DNA from: Ruminococcus sp. OA3
Lineage (GTDB): Bacteria > Bacillota > Clostridia > Lachnospirales > Lachnospiraceae
NCBI RefSeq assembly: GCF_022440845.1
Contig: NZ_JAKNTO010000001.1
Coordinates: 124,001 to 188,000, forward strand
DNA: 64,000 bases
Reading direction: 5' to 3'
Made by a program: the position numbers and the translations under genes
Shown: positions 27,481-36,377 of the stretch, piece by piece
Layout of the letters: every line of letters begins with the position of its first letter
Numbering within the stretch: the first letter of the stretch is position 1
Notes under the pieces: generated by a model
Told to the model about the DNA's origin: nothing
Database searches by the model: none
Seen by the model: only the letters and a program-made list of their open reading frames with translations

Positions 27481-27894
27481 TCACCTTATCCCTTTTTTTA
27501 TTTTACTTAAAATTTCTTCCTTGTCCGCATCCGTTAACTCACCCATTTTCCAGCCAAGCTTCACTCCATCATTATCATAACGCGGTATTAAATGAATGTG
27601 AAAATGAAATACCGTCTGGCCAGCTGCCTGACCGTTGTTTTGAACCAGATTAAACCCAGTACACTCGAGGGCGGTCGTCATGACTGATGCCATCTTTTTC
27701 GCAAGGATCATTGCAGACCCAGCCAGTTCTTCCGGGATCTCATAAATATTTGCATAATGCTCTTTCGGTAATATCAGCGCATGTCCTCTGCTGGCTGGTC
27801 CAAGATCCAGAATTACCCGGAACTGGCCATCCTCATACAACGTTGCCGATGGAATATCTCCATTCGCAATTTTACAAAAAATACAATCTGCCAT
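27481..27894 (-). CDS. HIT-family nucleotide hydrolase
   Basis: 137 residues from ATG 27894, with AGGAGGG 8 nt upstream. It starts MADCIFCKIANGDIPS, the standard Hint-group start in which the two Cys may bind zinc, and has the triad loop VFHFHIHLIPR. Members hydrolyse nucleoside phosphoramidates or dinucleotide polyphosphates. It is the first gene of the HIT-sigma unit, but this is likely positional rather than functional. Confidence 0.95.
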   Translation of the reverse strand: MADCIFCKIANGDIPSATLYEDGQFRVILDLGPASRGHALILPKEHYANIYEIPEELAGSAMILAKKMASVMTTALECTGFNLVQNNGQAAGQTVFHFHIHLIPRYDNDGVKLGWKMGELTDADKEEILSKIKKGIR

Positions 27895-28033
27895 CAATAG
27901 CACCCTCCTAAAATTCTAATAAAAGAAAATTCTTCTTTTCTCTATTGTGTCGCATTTTGGAGAAATTTGCAACATAATATTGTTTGCTATTTAAAAAATC
28001 TAATGATACACTACCATAAAAGAGGTGAAAATC

Positions 28034-28771
28034 ATGTTATCAAAAGAAGAACAAGCAAAAATCAGGCAATTATGCCAGGAAAGTCCCCATGCCATGGAGG
28101 TCTGTAATCTGATGAACAAACAAAATCAGCTGCAGCTTTCCATGGTCAGTCACGAAATACGCAACCCGGTCACTTTGATCAACAGCTTTCTGCAGCTTCT
28201 GGGTTCCACCCATCCGGAAATATCTTCCTACAATTACTGGACTGAGATCACAGAAAATATGCGTTTTCTCCGCGAATTACTGGAAAATCTGTCCGCATAT
28301 AACAATTCACAAAAATTGAATCGTGAGGAAGTCAGCATCCTCTCAATTTTGAAAACAGTGATCGCAGATACACAGCCAACACTTTCAGAAAAAAACATTA
28401 CCATCCAGTTAAAAAAAGACGGCGCTGTTCCTCCCTTTCTCATGGATCGTCATCGTCTCAGGCAGGTATTTCTGAACCTCATCCGAAATTCATCTGAGGC
28501 AATCGGAGAATCCGGAGGCAGGATCATCGTCCATCTGACAGCCGACGTGAACGATGTGACTGTCCGAATTCAGGACAGCGGCCCCGGTATCCCCGAAGAA
28601 TTTTTGGATTCACTGTTCGATTTCTTTGTCACACATAAGAAAAATGGCACCGGACTTGGACTTGCGATCTCCAAAAATATCATTGAAGCCCACGGCGGTA
28701 CCATAGAAGCGTCTGCGCCCCAGGAAGGCGGCGCCGTGTTCACCATTCATCTTCCGGTTACTTATGTGTAG
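28034..28771 (+). CDS. Soluble sensor histidine kinase, orphan
   Basis: 245 residues from ATG 28034 (AAGAGGTG upstream; an in-frame GTG three codons earlier overlaps the RBS). No membrane segment. A short N-terminal helix is followed by an H-box (SMVSHEIRNPVTLINSFLQLL) and a complete HATPase: N-box NLIRNSSEAI, G1 DSGPGIPEE, G2 GTGLGLAISK. Domain order and H-box resemble NtrB/KinA-type cytosolic kinases, including those feeding a phosphorelay. No response regulator is adjacent. Its end overlaps the convergent rhomboid gene by 14 bp. Confidence 0.9.
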   Translation: MLSKEEQAKIRQLCQESPHAMEVCNLMNKQNQLQLSMVSHEIRNPVTLINSFLQLLGSTHPEISSYNYWTEITENMRFLRELLENLSAYNNSQKLNREEVSILSILKTVIADTQPTLSEKNITIQLKKDGAVPPFLMDRHRLRQVFLNLIRNSSEAIGESGGRIIVHLTADVNDVTVRIQDSGPGIPEEFLDSLFDFFVTHKKNGTGLGLAISKNIIEAHGGTIEASAPQEGGAVFTIHLPVTYV

Positions 28772-29438
28772 CACGTTTTCGATAAACCAGAATACATATT
28801 ATCATACCACACAATAAACCTCCGATGTGGGCGGCATTGTCCACACCTCCGGAGGCAAAACCAAAATAAATGGACAATGCCGCCATAAGCATAAGTCTTT
28901 GAAGTGAAATATCCTCAAGTCTGCCTTTATTGCGGAGCACGATATACAGCATCGCACCTATGATTGCAAATACTGCCCCGGAGGCTCCTGCTGATACCAC
29001 GGCCTGTCCGGTCTTTACATTAAATAGATACGAAACAACGCTGCCGCCGAATCCACCGATCAAATAAACAGCCAGGTAACGGAGTTTACCCACATACCGC
29101 TCCAGGTAATCGCCTATGAATACAAGCAGCAGCATATTATTAAACAGATGGTCAAAACCGAAATGCAGGAACATGCAGGTAAACAACCGGTAAAACTGCC
29201 CCTCACTGATCAGTGGTGTATAGGCTGCCCCCCACGTGATCATATGCGACGTATCTTCACTGCTTCCAGTCAGCTCCACCAGCAGGAATACCAGAATATT
29301 AGCCGCTGCCATCACAATGTTTGCCCAGTTCTTCGGTCGTTTTCTCATCCGGTCAATAGCATCGTCATTCATCTGATACTGAACCTCTGTCAATTCTTTT
29401 TCCGCCTTTACTTTATTTTGTTCATCATTATAGTTCAT
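28758..29438 (-). CDS. Rhomboid-family intramembrane serine protease
   Basis: 226 residues from ATG 29438, which overlaps the FHA gene stop as ATGA. A charged cytoplasmic N-terminus of about 35 residues precedes six membrane helices. Active-site elements: HFGFDHLFNNM in helix 2, the serine in GASGAVFA (helix 4) and the histidine in NAAHIGGLLCG (helix 6). It cleaves membrane helices in the bilayer. It is the last gene of the pilus operon and translationally coupled to the FHA gene, so a substrate within the pilus system is plausible but not proven. Confidence 0.93.
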   Translation of the reverse strand: MNYNDEQNKVKAEKELTEVQYQMNDDAIDRMRKRPKNWANIVMAAANILVFLLVELTGSSEDTSHMITWGAAYTPLISEGQFYRLFTCMFLHFGFDHLFNNMLLLVFIGDYLERYVGKLRYLAVYLIGGFGGSVVSYLFNVKTGQAVVSAGASGAVFAIIGAMLYIVLRNKGRLEDISLQRLMLMAALSIYFGFASGGVDNAAHIGGLLCGMIICILVYRKRATHK

Positions 29439-30748
29439 TCTTCCCAAATCTGCAAGCGGTAAGTCAGATTTGCGAACGTGATCAGATCTCCGTTTTGAAT
29501 CTCATATCCCTGTTCGCCCACAACAGCTTCATGGTTAACGTACGTTCCGTTCTTGGAATTCATGTCGTATATCTTGCAGCTCTCATTGCAGACGATCTTG
29601 GCATGCAAACGGCTGACTGCCGGAACGTTGAGAACGACATCTACCGCCCCTTCAAGCTTTCCAATAACAGTGATTCCATCCTCTAATATGATTTTCTGAC
29701 CTTCGGCCGGTGATACCGGTAGAAGATTTGCAGCCCCTTTTACTTTTTCCGGATACAACAGGCAGGTCTGATTTTCTTCACTGAGCAGGCTCTCCACCGA
29801 TTCTGCATCCGCATACTCCTCGCTGTCCAACTCCGGTTCCCGTATATGTGAGAGACTCTCCGGCTCCTCACGGAAGGCTTCTGTTCTTTTATCCTTTACG
29901 TTTCTAAATTTGTTTACTGCGATCCCAACTGCCAGGACAATCCCGAAAATCCCTCCCGTTATGACTGCCATCTGCCAGGAAAAATACCTGTTTTTAAGCA
30001 GATAGATATACACAAAAACAAGCAGTCCCCCGCTGACAGCTTTCATCGCCGTCCAGAAAGGGCGAGATACCTTAATCCCCTCCTCCTGTTTCGTCATCTC
30101 TTCCAGCAGTTTTTGTCTCTGGAGCCGCTCCTGCTCCAGCACTTCCCCGTCTGCCGCCAAAACCCCATCGTATTCGGACTGACCTTTTTCTTTCTGTGTA
30201 TCCGGTTGGTTCTGATACATATCCCTGCGAATATCTTCAGAACATATCTGGCCTTCCAGAGCCTTTCTGTAGAACTGATAGCCCAGTACCACTGCATCCT
30301 GATCACAGTGGTCAATCTTAGGGAGCAGATATTCGGTAAACCCCTTGATCTTTTCATTTTCTTCGGTTGAATTTCCGGGCCAGTAACAAAATCCCACATC
30401 CTCCGCAGTATTAATAAATACATAATCCGGGAGCAGCAAAAGCCCCGACGGGCTGAGCAGATAGGATTCCATTTCCTCCATCACATTAAGCAGTGCATTT
30501 ATAATTAACATTAATTCTTTTTTTCTCAGCTTCTTTGACTCATAAGCTGAACTTAATGACTGCCTGGAAGTGACATCATAGTAAAACATAAGCTGGTTAT
30601 CAATGTGATGAACTTTGCACTTTAAAATTCCGGGTATCAGACCACTCAGCAGCATACGTACCGGATAGGAATCACAATCCGGCACGTTACCATCCGTCAG
30701 AATCAGATAACTGTGATGATAATCTCTCTTATAGGTAATCTTCATCAT
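29435..30748 (-). CDS. DUF6382-FHA domain membrane protein of the Tad locus
   Basis: 437 residues. The N-terminal half (about 1-180) is the DUF6382-type cytoplasmic domain seen in Lachnospiraceae Tad loci (SYPVRMLLSGLIPG..., LLLLPDYVFINTAEDVGFCYWPG). Then comes an acidic linker, two membrane segments (about 235-275) and a C-terminal FHA domain with VSRLHAKI and NSKNGTYVN, the phosphothreonine-binding loops. It therefore probably reads Ser/Thr phosphorylation to control pilus assembly; no Ser/Thr kinase is in the window. Its start overlaps the TadE-like gene stop (ATGA); the second ATG at 30745 is an alternative. Confidence 0.85.
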   Translation of the reverse strand: MMKITYKRDYHHSYLILTDGNVPDCDSYPVRMLLSGLIPGILKCKVHHIDNQLMFYYDVTSRQSLSSAYESKKLRKKELMLIINALLNVMEEMESYLLSPSGLLLLPDYVFINTAEDVGFCYWPGNSTEENEKIKGFTEYLLPKIDHCDQDAVVLGYQFYRKALEGQICSEDIRRDMYQNQPDTQKEKGQSEYDGVLAADGEVLEQERLQRQKLLEEMTKQEEGIKVSRPFWTAMKAVSGGLLVFVYIYLLKNRYFSWQMAVITGGIFGIVLAVGIAVNKFRNVKDKRTEAFREEPESLSHIREPELDSEEYADAESVESLLSEENQTCLLYPEKVKGAANLLPVSPAEGQKIILEDGITVIGKLEGAVDVVLNVPAVSRLHAKIVCNESCKIYDMNSKNGTYVNHEAVVGEQGYEIQNGDLITFANLTYRLQIWEE

Positions 30749-31185
30749 CGCTCCCCCATCAGCACGGAGAGTCCCTGAATCTTTCGGATAAAGTTCACAG
30801 GTCTGATAATCCGCGCTGTCTCCTTAACTTTAAACCTCCATCCACCGCCTCCGAATGTTCTTCCGGCAGCTGCCTCTGCCGTGGCTGTAACATTTTCATC
30901 CTGTGCCCATGTGCTCACAGACAGATTCCGGATTGGAAATCCCTGTTTCTGCACCCGTTCTTCCATTTTTTCTGCAAGAGCCCGCTCCCCTTTATTCTCA
31001 TTTCTGACACTTTCAGCCGCGGATGTCAATACTGCCTCAGCTACCGCTGCCGTATACCATGCCCGGTTATGGACGTAAAATGCCAGCAGCATCGAAAGAA
31101 AAACAGTCATCAATACCATCGGGACGATAAATGCTGCTTCTACCGTCATACTCCCATTATTAATCCGTCTGCTAATATCTTCCAT
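30745..31185 (-). CDS. TadE-like pseudopilin
   Basis: 146 residues from ATG 31185, overlapping the prepilin peptidase stop (TGATG) with GGGAGG 8 nt upstream; the longer frame to 31359 is only overlap. The TadE hallmark is seen near the start: NGSMTVEAAFIVPMVLM, a prepilin-type motif with the Glu after the cleavage site, then one membrane helix. The short extracellular part has WAQDENVTATAEAAAGR. TadE/TadF-type proteins are minor pilins processed by the prepilin peptidase. Confidence 0.8.
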   Translation of the reverse strand: MEDISRRINNGSMTVEAAFIVPMVLMTVFLSMLLAFYVHNRAWYTAAVAEAVLTSAAESVRNENKGERALAEKMEERVQKQGFPIRNLSVSTWAQDENVTATAEAAAGRTFGGGGWRFKVKETARIIRPVNFIRKIQGLSVLMGER

Positions 31186-31601
31186 CACAACATCCTCCCT
31201 GTGTATGCGATCATCAAAAAAGGGATCCATGGAAATTCCTGATTTTTTCCTTTCCTGCAGATCACCATCTGAACGATACCCCACAGTGCCGAAAGCAGCA
31301 TGGCTGTCAAAACGACTTCGCAGGTTATCCAAAGTCCAAGATAGATGCCTGTCACACACACCACAAGTCCATCACCGTATCCTACCCCTCCGTCTGTCAT
31401 TTTTCCGATCACAAGCAATAAAATTCCTGGGAACAGTCCCTGAAGCTGCTGCAGCAGTCCTTTCTGTTCAAGCAGACATACACCACAGATCCCCGTGATC
31501 GAAAATGCCGCGACTGACCATAACAATATTTTTCGGAATCTCAGATCATATAACGTATTCAAACCTAAAAACACGAGCAGCATGCCCTGTACCGTATCCA
31601 T
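31185..31601 (-). CDS. A24-family prepilin peptidase (first of two in the locus)
   Basis: 138 residues from ATG 31601 (AGGAGG upstream). Four to five helices. The two catalytic aspartates of the aspartyl prepilin peptidase family are in LYDLRFRKI (helix 1 end) and GVGYGDGLV (the GxGD motif). It lacks the N-methylase domain, like TadV/CpaA. It removes the leader of Flp- and TadE-type prepilins and lies between the two TadE-like genes. A second peptidase is at the head of the operon (38579-39088). Confidence 0.85.
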   Translation of the reverse strand: MDTVQGMLLVFLGLNTLYDLRFRKILLWSVAAFSITGICGVCLLEQKGLLQQLQGLFPGILLLVIGKMTDGGVGYGDGLVVCVTGIYLGLWITCEVVLTAMLLSALWGIVQMVICRKGKNQEFPWIPFLMIAYTGRML

Positions 31602-31646
31602 ATTACCTCCTGTGCCGCACTTGCTGCGGTTCAATTGTCAGCCCAT

Positions 31647-32531
31647 TCACGCACCTCGCGCCGCGCACCGGCTGCAGACGGAAAGATCTTCCACCTCAGA
31701 TTTCTTCACAAGTCTGCCTGTCCGCCTTAATGCTGAACACGAAAGTTCAGCGTGATAGCGGTCTCCCTGCGGTGTGATGTACAGCACTGTATCACCCTTA
31801 TTCCCTGTGCAATACGGACAGGCGTGATATTTGCCTCCACTTTCGTTGCGCTGATCCCTCACTCTCCGGGCATTCGTGCACACGATGGTCAGCTGAAGGT
31901 GTGAACAGTCGCCATATGTATGATATACTGTCCTGCGGTCTGCCACATAAACCATCTCTTCCGTTTTACCTGAATGCTCATCTTCCTCAGCCCGGTATCC
32001 CGTCCATGCATGAACCCGGGCAGCTGCCTGAAACTTTACCCTGGAAATCCCGAAAAAGGAGACTGGAAACCGGTAGACACCCGCCGCTCTTAATTCTACG
32101 GTATGTTTTCTGTAAGAAGATCCTGTCAGGGATACTTCTGTTCTGGCTTCCTTTGGAAGTTTTGACGCCGCGTAGGCAGCGCAGACAGCTCCCTCCAGCT
32201 TTCCCACCGGTGATTCACCCAGAGCTTTTTCTGCCGCATAGCCATACATACCAAGCTCTTTTGCACTCTGGTTTAATGACAGTGTCACTCTGGTGTGTAC
32301 CCTCATCATATCCATCAGGCTGATTAACAGCACCAGTGCCAAAAAGAATACCGGTACAGCAAACGCGGCTTCCACTGTAAGACTTCCCCTTTGTGTCTCG
32401 GAGATGCATAAAGACACTCTGCCGGAGGGCGTATCATTTTGCGCCGGGGGAAACATGCTATGATTTGCCTGAAGAGAGTTTTCTATTTTCTTTGTTGATG
32501 AAGTTGACAGTTTCACCCTTCGACAGAGCAT
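31647..32531 (-). CDS. TadE-like protein with two C-terminal Cys/His motifs
   Basis: 294 residues from ATG 32531, 8 nt after GGAGGT; an ATG six codons earlier overlaps that RBS. The prepilin motif RGSLTVEAAFAVPVFFL lies near residue 50 rather than at the start, so a long leader precedes it unless a later start is used. After the pilin part (to about 185) come two copies of a YH...C..L...C..C module: VYHTYGDCSHL...YHACPYC and RYHAELSCSAL...VCSRC. Each could bind a metal ion. Similar modules occur at the end of some secreted nucleases and competence proteins. A role as a pilus tip or binding subunit is inference. Confidence 0.75.
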   Translation of the reverse strand: MLCRRVKLSTSSTKKIENSLQANHSMFPPAQNDTPSGRVSLCISETQRGSLTVEAAFAVPVFFLALVLLISLMDMMRVHTRVTLSLNQSAKELGMYGYAAEKALGESPVGKLEGAVCAAYAASKLPKEARTEVSLTGSSYRKHTVELRAAGVYRFPVSFFGISRVKFQAAARVHAWTGYRAEEDEHSGKTEEMVYVADRRTVYHTYGDCSHLQLTIVCTNARRVRDQRNESGGKYHACPYCTGNKGDTVLYITPQGDRYHAELSCSALRRTGRLVKKSEVEDLSVCSRCAARGA

Positions 32532-32554
32532 CTTTATACACCTCCTCATTGTTT

Positions 32555-34030
32555 TTACATATCATATCCATATCCGCGGATGACTTCATACGTATTACCC
32601 TTTCCTGCGATAAAGGAAAATTGTACTTCCGTAGTGTACAGGCAGCAGTCCATCCTGAAATTGCTCTTGCCCTCTTCTGCCCTCATTCCCATTTCGATCA
32701 TATCCAGACATCCTGCCATTTTCTGCCGGCTGTTTCTGATACCGAGCAGGATTCTCAGATAATCATTGTATGACATCCCTTTCCTGTCGTTTTTCCTGAG
32801 ATCATCTGCACCATCAAGCAGCCGGGGGATGTTAGAGAGAGTTAGCTGCCAGGATGAGGCCTCCTTGAATGCCGGTACCTTCTCCCCTGCCAGAAGCCCT
32901 CTGACATCCAGAATACTTTCCGCATACGCCCAGCACACCAGCAAAATCTGTTCCACTACGGGAACTGCCTCCGGAAGCAGCAGAAGTGATGCGATGACAC
33001 CGGCAGCAGCCCGGGTCTGCGCGCGCTTTGCCTGATCCTGATAAAGATGCAGCAGATTTGCTGCCTCTCTCATCAGAAGAAGCTTGTGAACTACTCCTTT
33101 TAGGTTCACAATGTCACTGTGATTCCCCTGAATGATATACTCTGCCTGATAGGCGAGCCCCTCACAGGGCTGAGGGCTGCTGAAATTTCCGCAGTGCTGC
33201 AGAATATATTCCCCAAACAGAATCTCCTCAGTAACTCCGCTTTCTTCCCGCCCTGTTTCGTACATTCCCATACCAGTTTCCAGTTTTCTACCTGAGGCCA
33301 GTGCAGATAACTCCTGTGTCCTGCCCGAAAGCTCTTTTCCATCCGGTAGTACCAGTGACAGAATCCCAAGCTGCTTTAACTCCCTTACCGTTTCTATGGG
33401 ATTAACAAAATCCTCCGGCGCTTCTGGTAGCATCATTTCTTCTCCGGCCTCATCCCTGGCCTCCTGCTCCTGTTCCGCCTGCTCTTTCAGATGATCATAT
33501 TGATCCAGAGATTCGCCTGCTTCAATACTCTCTCTGGCATTCTCCATGTTCTGTGCCATATCCCTGTCTCTGCTGTTTTTCTCCAGAAGAAGACGCACAC
33601 CCTGCGCACCGAGAGATGCTTTCATGTATGCCGCTGCCTGTTCTTTTACGCTGCTCCCTCCACTGTCGGTTGCCAGTGTATACCCGGTGATTCCGCCGCC
33701 CTGCATTACCAAATCTCCAATATTTCCGTTATGATTCCCATCCACACGGTTAAACAAAATCCGGGCGATGTCCTCCTCCATGGTCCCATACAGTTTACCC
33801 ATCTGCATATCTCCCTGGCCGCGGCTTCCGTCAACATAAAACAGCTGATACCGCTCCAGCAGCGTACGGTCGTAGCGTGCAAAAAGTGAATACAGACCCT
33901 GATCCACTGCGCTGACCATCTGTACCCTGGCCCCCGCCAATTGTACCGAATACAGACCTGCCAAAAGCAGAGAAATCATCAGCACCAATATCAGGCTTAA
34001 ATACGCTGTTATACTCCCTTTTTCGTGCAA
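32555..34030 (-). CDS. DUF5702-type Tad-locus protein
   Basis: 491 residues. A TadG-like N-terminal helix begins right after the start (GSITAYLSLILVLMISLLLAG), followed by a long extracytoplasmic region with a Glu/Gln-rich coiled stretch (EQAEQEQEARDEAGEE) and a helical C-terminal half. This is the architecture known as DUF5702 in Gram-positive Tad clusters. It is probably a minor pilin or platform protein. It is 14 bp after the Flp pilin stop and 23 bp ahead of the TadE-like gene. Confidence 0.75.
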   Translation of the reverse strand: MHEKGSITAYLSLILVLMISLLLAGLYSVQLAGARVQMVSAVDQGLYSLFARYDRTLLERYQLFYVDGSRGQGDMQMGKLYGTMEEDIARILFNRVDGNHNGNIGDLVMQGGGITGYTLATDSGGSSVKEQAAAYMKASLGAQGVRLLLEKNSRDRDMAQNMENARESIEAGESLDQYDHLKEQAEQEQEARDEAGEEMMLPEAPEDFVNPIETVRELKQLGILSLVLPDGKELSGRTQELSALASGRKLETGMGMYETGREESGVTEEILFGEYILQHCGNFSSPQPCEGLAYQAEYIIQGNHSDIVNLKGVVHKLLLMREAANLLHLYQDQAKRAQTRAAAGVIASLLLLPEAVPVVEQILLVCWAYAESILDVRGLLAGEKVPAFKEASSWQLTLSNIPRLLDGADDLRKNDRKGMSYNDYLRILLGIRNSRQKMAGCLDMIEMGMRAEEGKSNFRMDCCLYTTEVQFSFIAGKGNTYEVIRGYGYDM

Positions 34031-34044
34031 GGTGTGCCTCCTTC

Positions 34045-34215
34045 CTAAATACTGTTGCTCTGGCTTGTGATTTTTGAAAGAATATTTTTCACGAGACTGA
34101 CCAGCTGGTTTTTAAAGATAATTACCAGGCCGATCAAAACGACGAGAATTAAAATGATTTCTACAACGCCAATCGCTTCTTCTTCCATTATAAAATCACG
34201 GATCATGCAGCCCAT
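34045..34215 (-). CDS. flp: Flp1-type major pilin subunit
   Basis: 56 residues, too short for most automatic cut-offs, behind GGAGGTGAGGCTT. The sequence starts MGCMIRDFIMEEEAIG and continues VVEIILILVVLIGLVIIFK, i.e. a short acidic leader, a Gly before the cut site, then a hydrophobic helix with the conserved Glu three residues in, as in Flp-type prepilins. The C-terminal part is a short amphipathic helix ending SQSNSI. It should form the pilus shaft after processing by the A24 peptidases. It sits between tadC and the DUF5702 gene. Confidence 0.85.
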   Translation of the reverse strand: MGCMIRDFIMEEEAIGVVEIILILVVLIGLVIIFKNQLVSLVKNILSKITSQSNSI

Positions 34216-34254
34216 AAGCCTCACCTCCTTTCCTGCAAACGGCTTATGCCTTCT

Positions 34255-35631
34255 TCAGAGAAAGCTCATTCCCGCCGGTACCAACAGGACTGCAAAAACA
34301 ATAATCAGCATCAGTACCATCGGCAGGAGCAGCTTTGTTCCCGCCTGTTCCCCGATAACTTTAGCCCTGCGTTTCCGATTTTCAAATGCATTCACCGCCT
34401 CACGTTCCATGATCTCCAGAAGTTCTCCACTGCCTTTGCGAAGATTCTGAACCAGCAGCGTGGAGAGTGTTTTGTATGCCGGCAGCTGGCACTTAATGCC
34501 AAGATGCGCATACGCCTCTGCCTCCGGCACTCCCTGTTCCATCTCCTGATAGACAGCCGAAATTGCTTCATAAGCCGCCCTTTTTGGAGCATTTTCTCCC
34601 CGGCTGCTTCTCGTCTTCTTATAATCAAGCGCCACTTTTGAAAATGCTTTTCTTGTGTTCATGCCGGCATTCAGCAACAGAGTAAACTTATTTAATATAT
34701 CGGGATAGTCTGTCATCATCTGCTCCCTGATCTTCTGTTCCTGCTGCTTTTCTTCCTGCTGTCTCCCGAAAATCCAGACAGCAGCCAGGACAATCGAGAC
34801 AATCAGAATCACGCCCCCCGCCCGTACCGTATCTCTTTTCCATACCACTGCTTCTCCGCTGATCTTCTGGGGCAGATAGAACTGCCTGTTTCCAGAGTCT
34901 GCATTTATGTTTTTCAGGGCTTTATAAAGCTCCTGCTCCCAGGCTGCATCCCCATATTTACTTTCCGGATATACAGTGACTGTTTTCTCGCGTTCCCGGC
35001 TCGTCTCCTGGCAGGTGAGTGTGGCATACAGCTTCACTTGCGCTCCCTTCTCAGAGATCCCATCCTGTGGCACTCCCTCCCAGTCCAGAACCGCCGGATT
35101 GCTGCTGATCCAACTGATGCTCACCGGAAGATCATCAAATTCCCTTACGAGATTCAGCGGCCGTTCCACCCTGTCCAGCGATTCATTTTCTCCTTGTATG
35201 ATCTGGTCCAGCTTTTTTTCGGCACGATCCAGCCACTCCTCGGTTTCCTCTTCTGTATATTGCCGTCCCGGAACCTCAACGGTAATATCGACGACCTTCC
35301 CGTTTTCCCTCTGCACCTGTAAAGTCTCCCAGTACACATTTCCATTATCTCCTTCCCGCTCCAGCGAAGTTACCGTATTTTGCCCCCATATTTCCTGAAG
35401 TACAGACACACTGACTGCCAGTATACTGCCCGCAGCAAGTATTGCCAGTGCGTCTGCAAGCACCTGAGGTTTTGGATGCATCCCCGTACAGGGGACCCAC
35501 TTCTGTATGCAGACCGCACATCGCCAAAATAGCCTTCTGATACCTGTTATATTTTCCGGAGTCTTCATTCTCAGCGAACAAAGCATCAGCATTACTAATC
35601 CCACTGTTAAAATCAAAGAAGCCATCCGCAT
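34255..35631 (-). CDS. tadC: TadC-like platform protein with an inserted extracytoplasmic Ig-like domain
   Basis: 458 residues. Two N-terminal helices are followed by about 185 residues outside the membrane (about 85-270), then a helix and the T2SSF (GspF/TadC) domain, with DYPDILNKFTLLLNAGMNTRKAF as its best-conserved part and a closing helix. The insert contains ISWISSNPAVLDWEGVPQD and AQVKLYATLTC, which read like a bacterial Ig-like (atrophied BIg) repeat. Ordinary TadC has no such domain, so it may contact the wall or emerging pilus. Start follows GAGGTG and lies 2 bp after the tadB stop. Confidence 0.8.
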   Translation of the reverse strand: MRMASLILTVGLVMLMLCSLRMKTPENITGIRRLFWRCAVCIQKWVPCTGMHPKPQVLADALAILAAGSILAVSVSVLQEIWGQNTVTSLEREGDNGNVYWETLQVQRENGKVVDITVEVPGRQYTEEETEEWLDRAEKKLDQIIQGENESLDRVERPLNLVREFDDLPVSISWISSNPAVLDWEGVPQDGISEKGAQVKLYATLTCQETSREREKTVTVYPESKYGDAAWEQELYKALKNINADSGNRQFYLPQKISGEAVVWKRDTVRAGGVILIVSIVLAAVWIFGRQQEEKQQEQKIREQMMTDYPDILNKFTLLLNAGMNTRKAFSKVALDYKKTRSSRGENAPKRAAYEAISAVYQEMEQGVPEAEAYAHLGIKCQLPAYKTLSTLLVQNLRKGSGELLEIMEREAVNAFENRKRRAKVIGEQAGTKLLLPMVLMLIIVFAVLLVPAGMSFL

Positions 35632-35633
35632 TT

Positions 35634-36377
35634 TTACACCTCAATCCTTACAATTTTTCTTCCCAACCAGAATGCTGCCACATATCCTGCAAGACATCCC
35701 GTCATAACACAGACGCCAATCGCACTTCCATAGAGTACATCCAGAAATCCCGGAGACATCACCTGCATATACAAAATAATTCCGCAGGGAACTGCACTCA
35801 TAATCGTCTGTTCCATCTTTTTGGCAGCCACACAAGCCTCCACCTCTTTTTGAACCTCAATCCGGTCATTCAGAGTCCGTGCTGCATCCTGCAGGATACG
35901 GCTCAGGTTGCCTCCGCTTCTCTTTGCAATTCCATAAACGCCTGCAAAATTCTGAATATCCTCCACATCACACCGGTTTCCCAAATCCAACAGGAGCTGC
36001 TCTATCGGGACACTGACACTCAGCCGGCTCTGCAGGTAAATAAATTCCTGTATGATTGGATCATGTTCTTCGTAAATATTTCTAAGATCACGAAGACATT
36101 CCGCTATGGCATTTTCCATGGAATATCCGGCTTTTAACGCAACCGACAGTGATGACAGTGCATCCTTAAATGCGTAGTTCAGTCTCTTTTTTCTCTGTTC
36201 TGTCAGATACTTCTTCTTATATCGAAAATAAAACGGCGGTACAATGAAAAACATCGCAAGTGCCCACCATGAACGGTAGCACAGAAGATTAACCAGCAGA
36301 CACAATGCTGACGCTTCCCCTGCGTACCTCACTGCCTCACGCTTCGTAAAATGATAAACCCTATAATCCAGCTTCAT
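35634..36377 (-). CDS. tadB: TadB-like pilus platform protein
   Basis: 247 residues from ATG 36377, inside the last codons of cpaF (17-bp overlap, GGAG 4 nt upstream). It has N-terminal helices, then a T2SSF domain (FKDALSSLSVALKAGYSMENAI, CDVEDIQNFAGVYGIAKRSGGN) and two C-terminal helices. TadB with TadC forms the inner-membrane platform on which the CpaF ATPase acts. Confidence 0.9.
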   Translation of the reverse strand: MKLDYRVYHFTKREAVRYAGEASALCLLVNLLCYRSWWALAMFFIVPPFYFRYKKKYLTEQRKKRLNYAFKDALSSLSVALKAGYSMENAIAECLRDLRNIYEEHDPIIQEFIYLQSRLSVSVPIEQLLLDLGNRCDVEDIQNFAGVYGIAKRSGGNLSRILQDAARTLNDRIEVQKEVEACVAAKKMEQTIMSAVPCGIILYMQVMSPGFLDVLYGSAIGVCVMTGCLAGYVAAFWLGRKIVRIEV

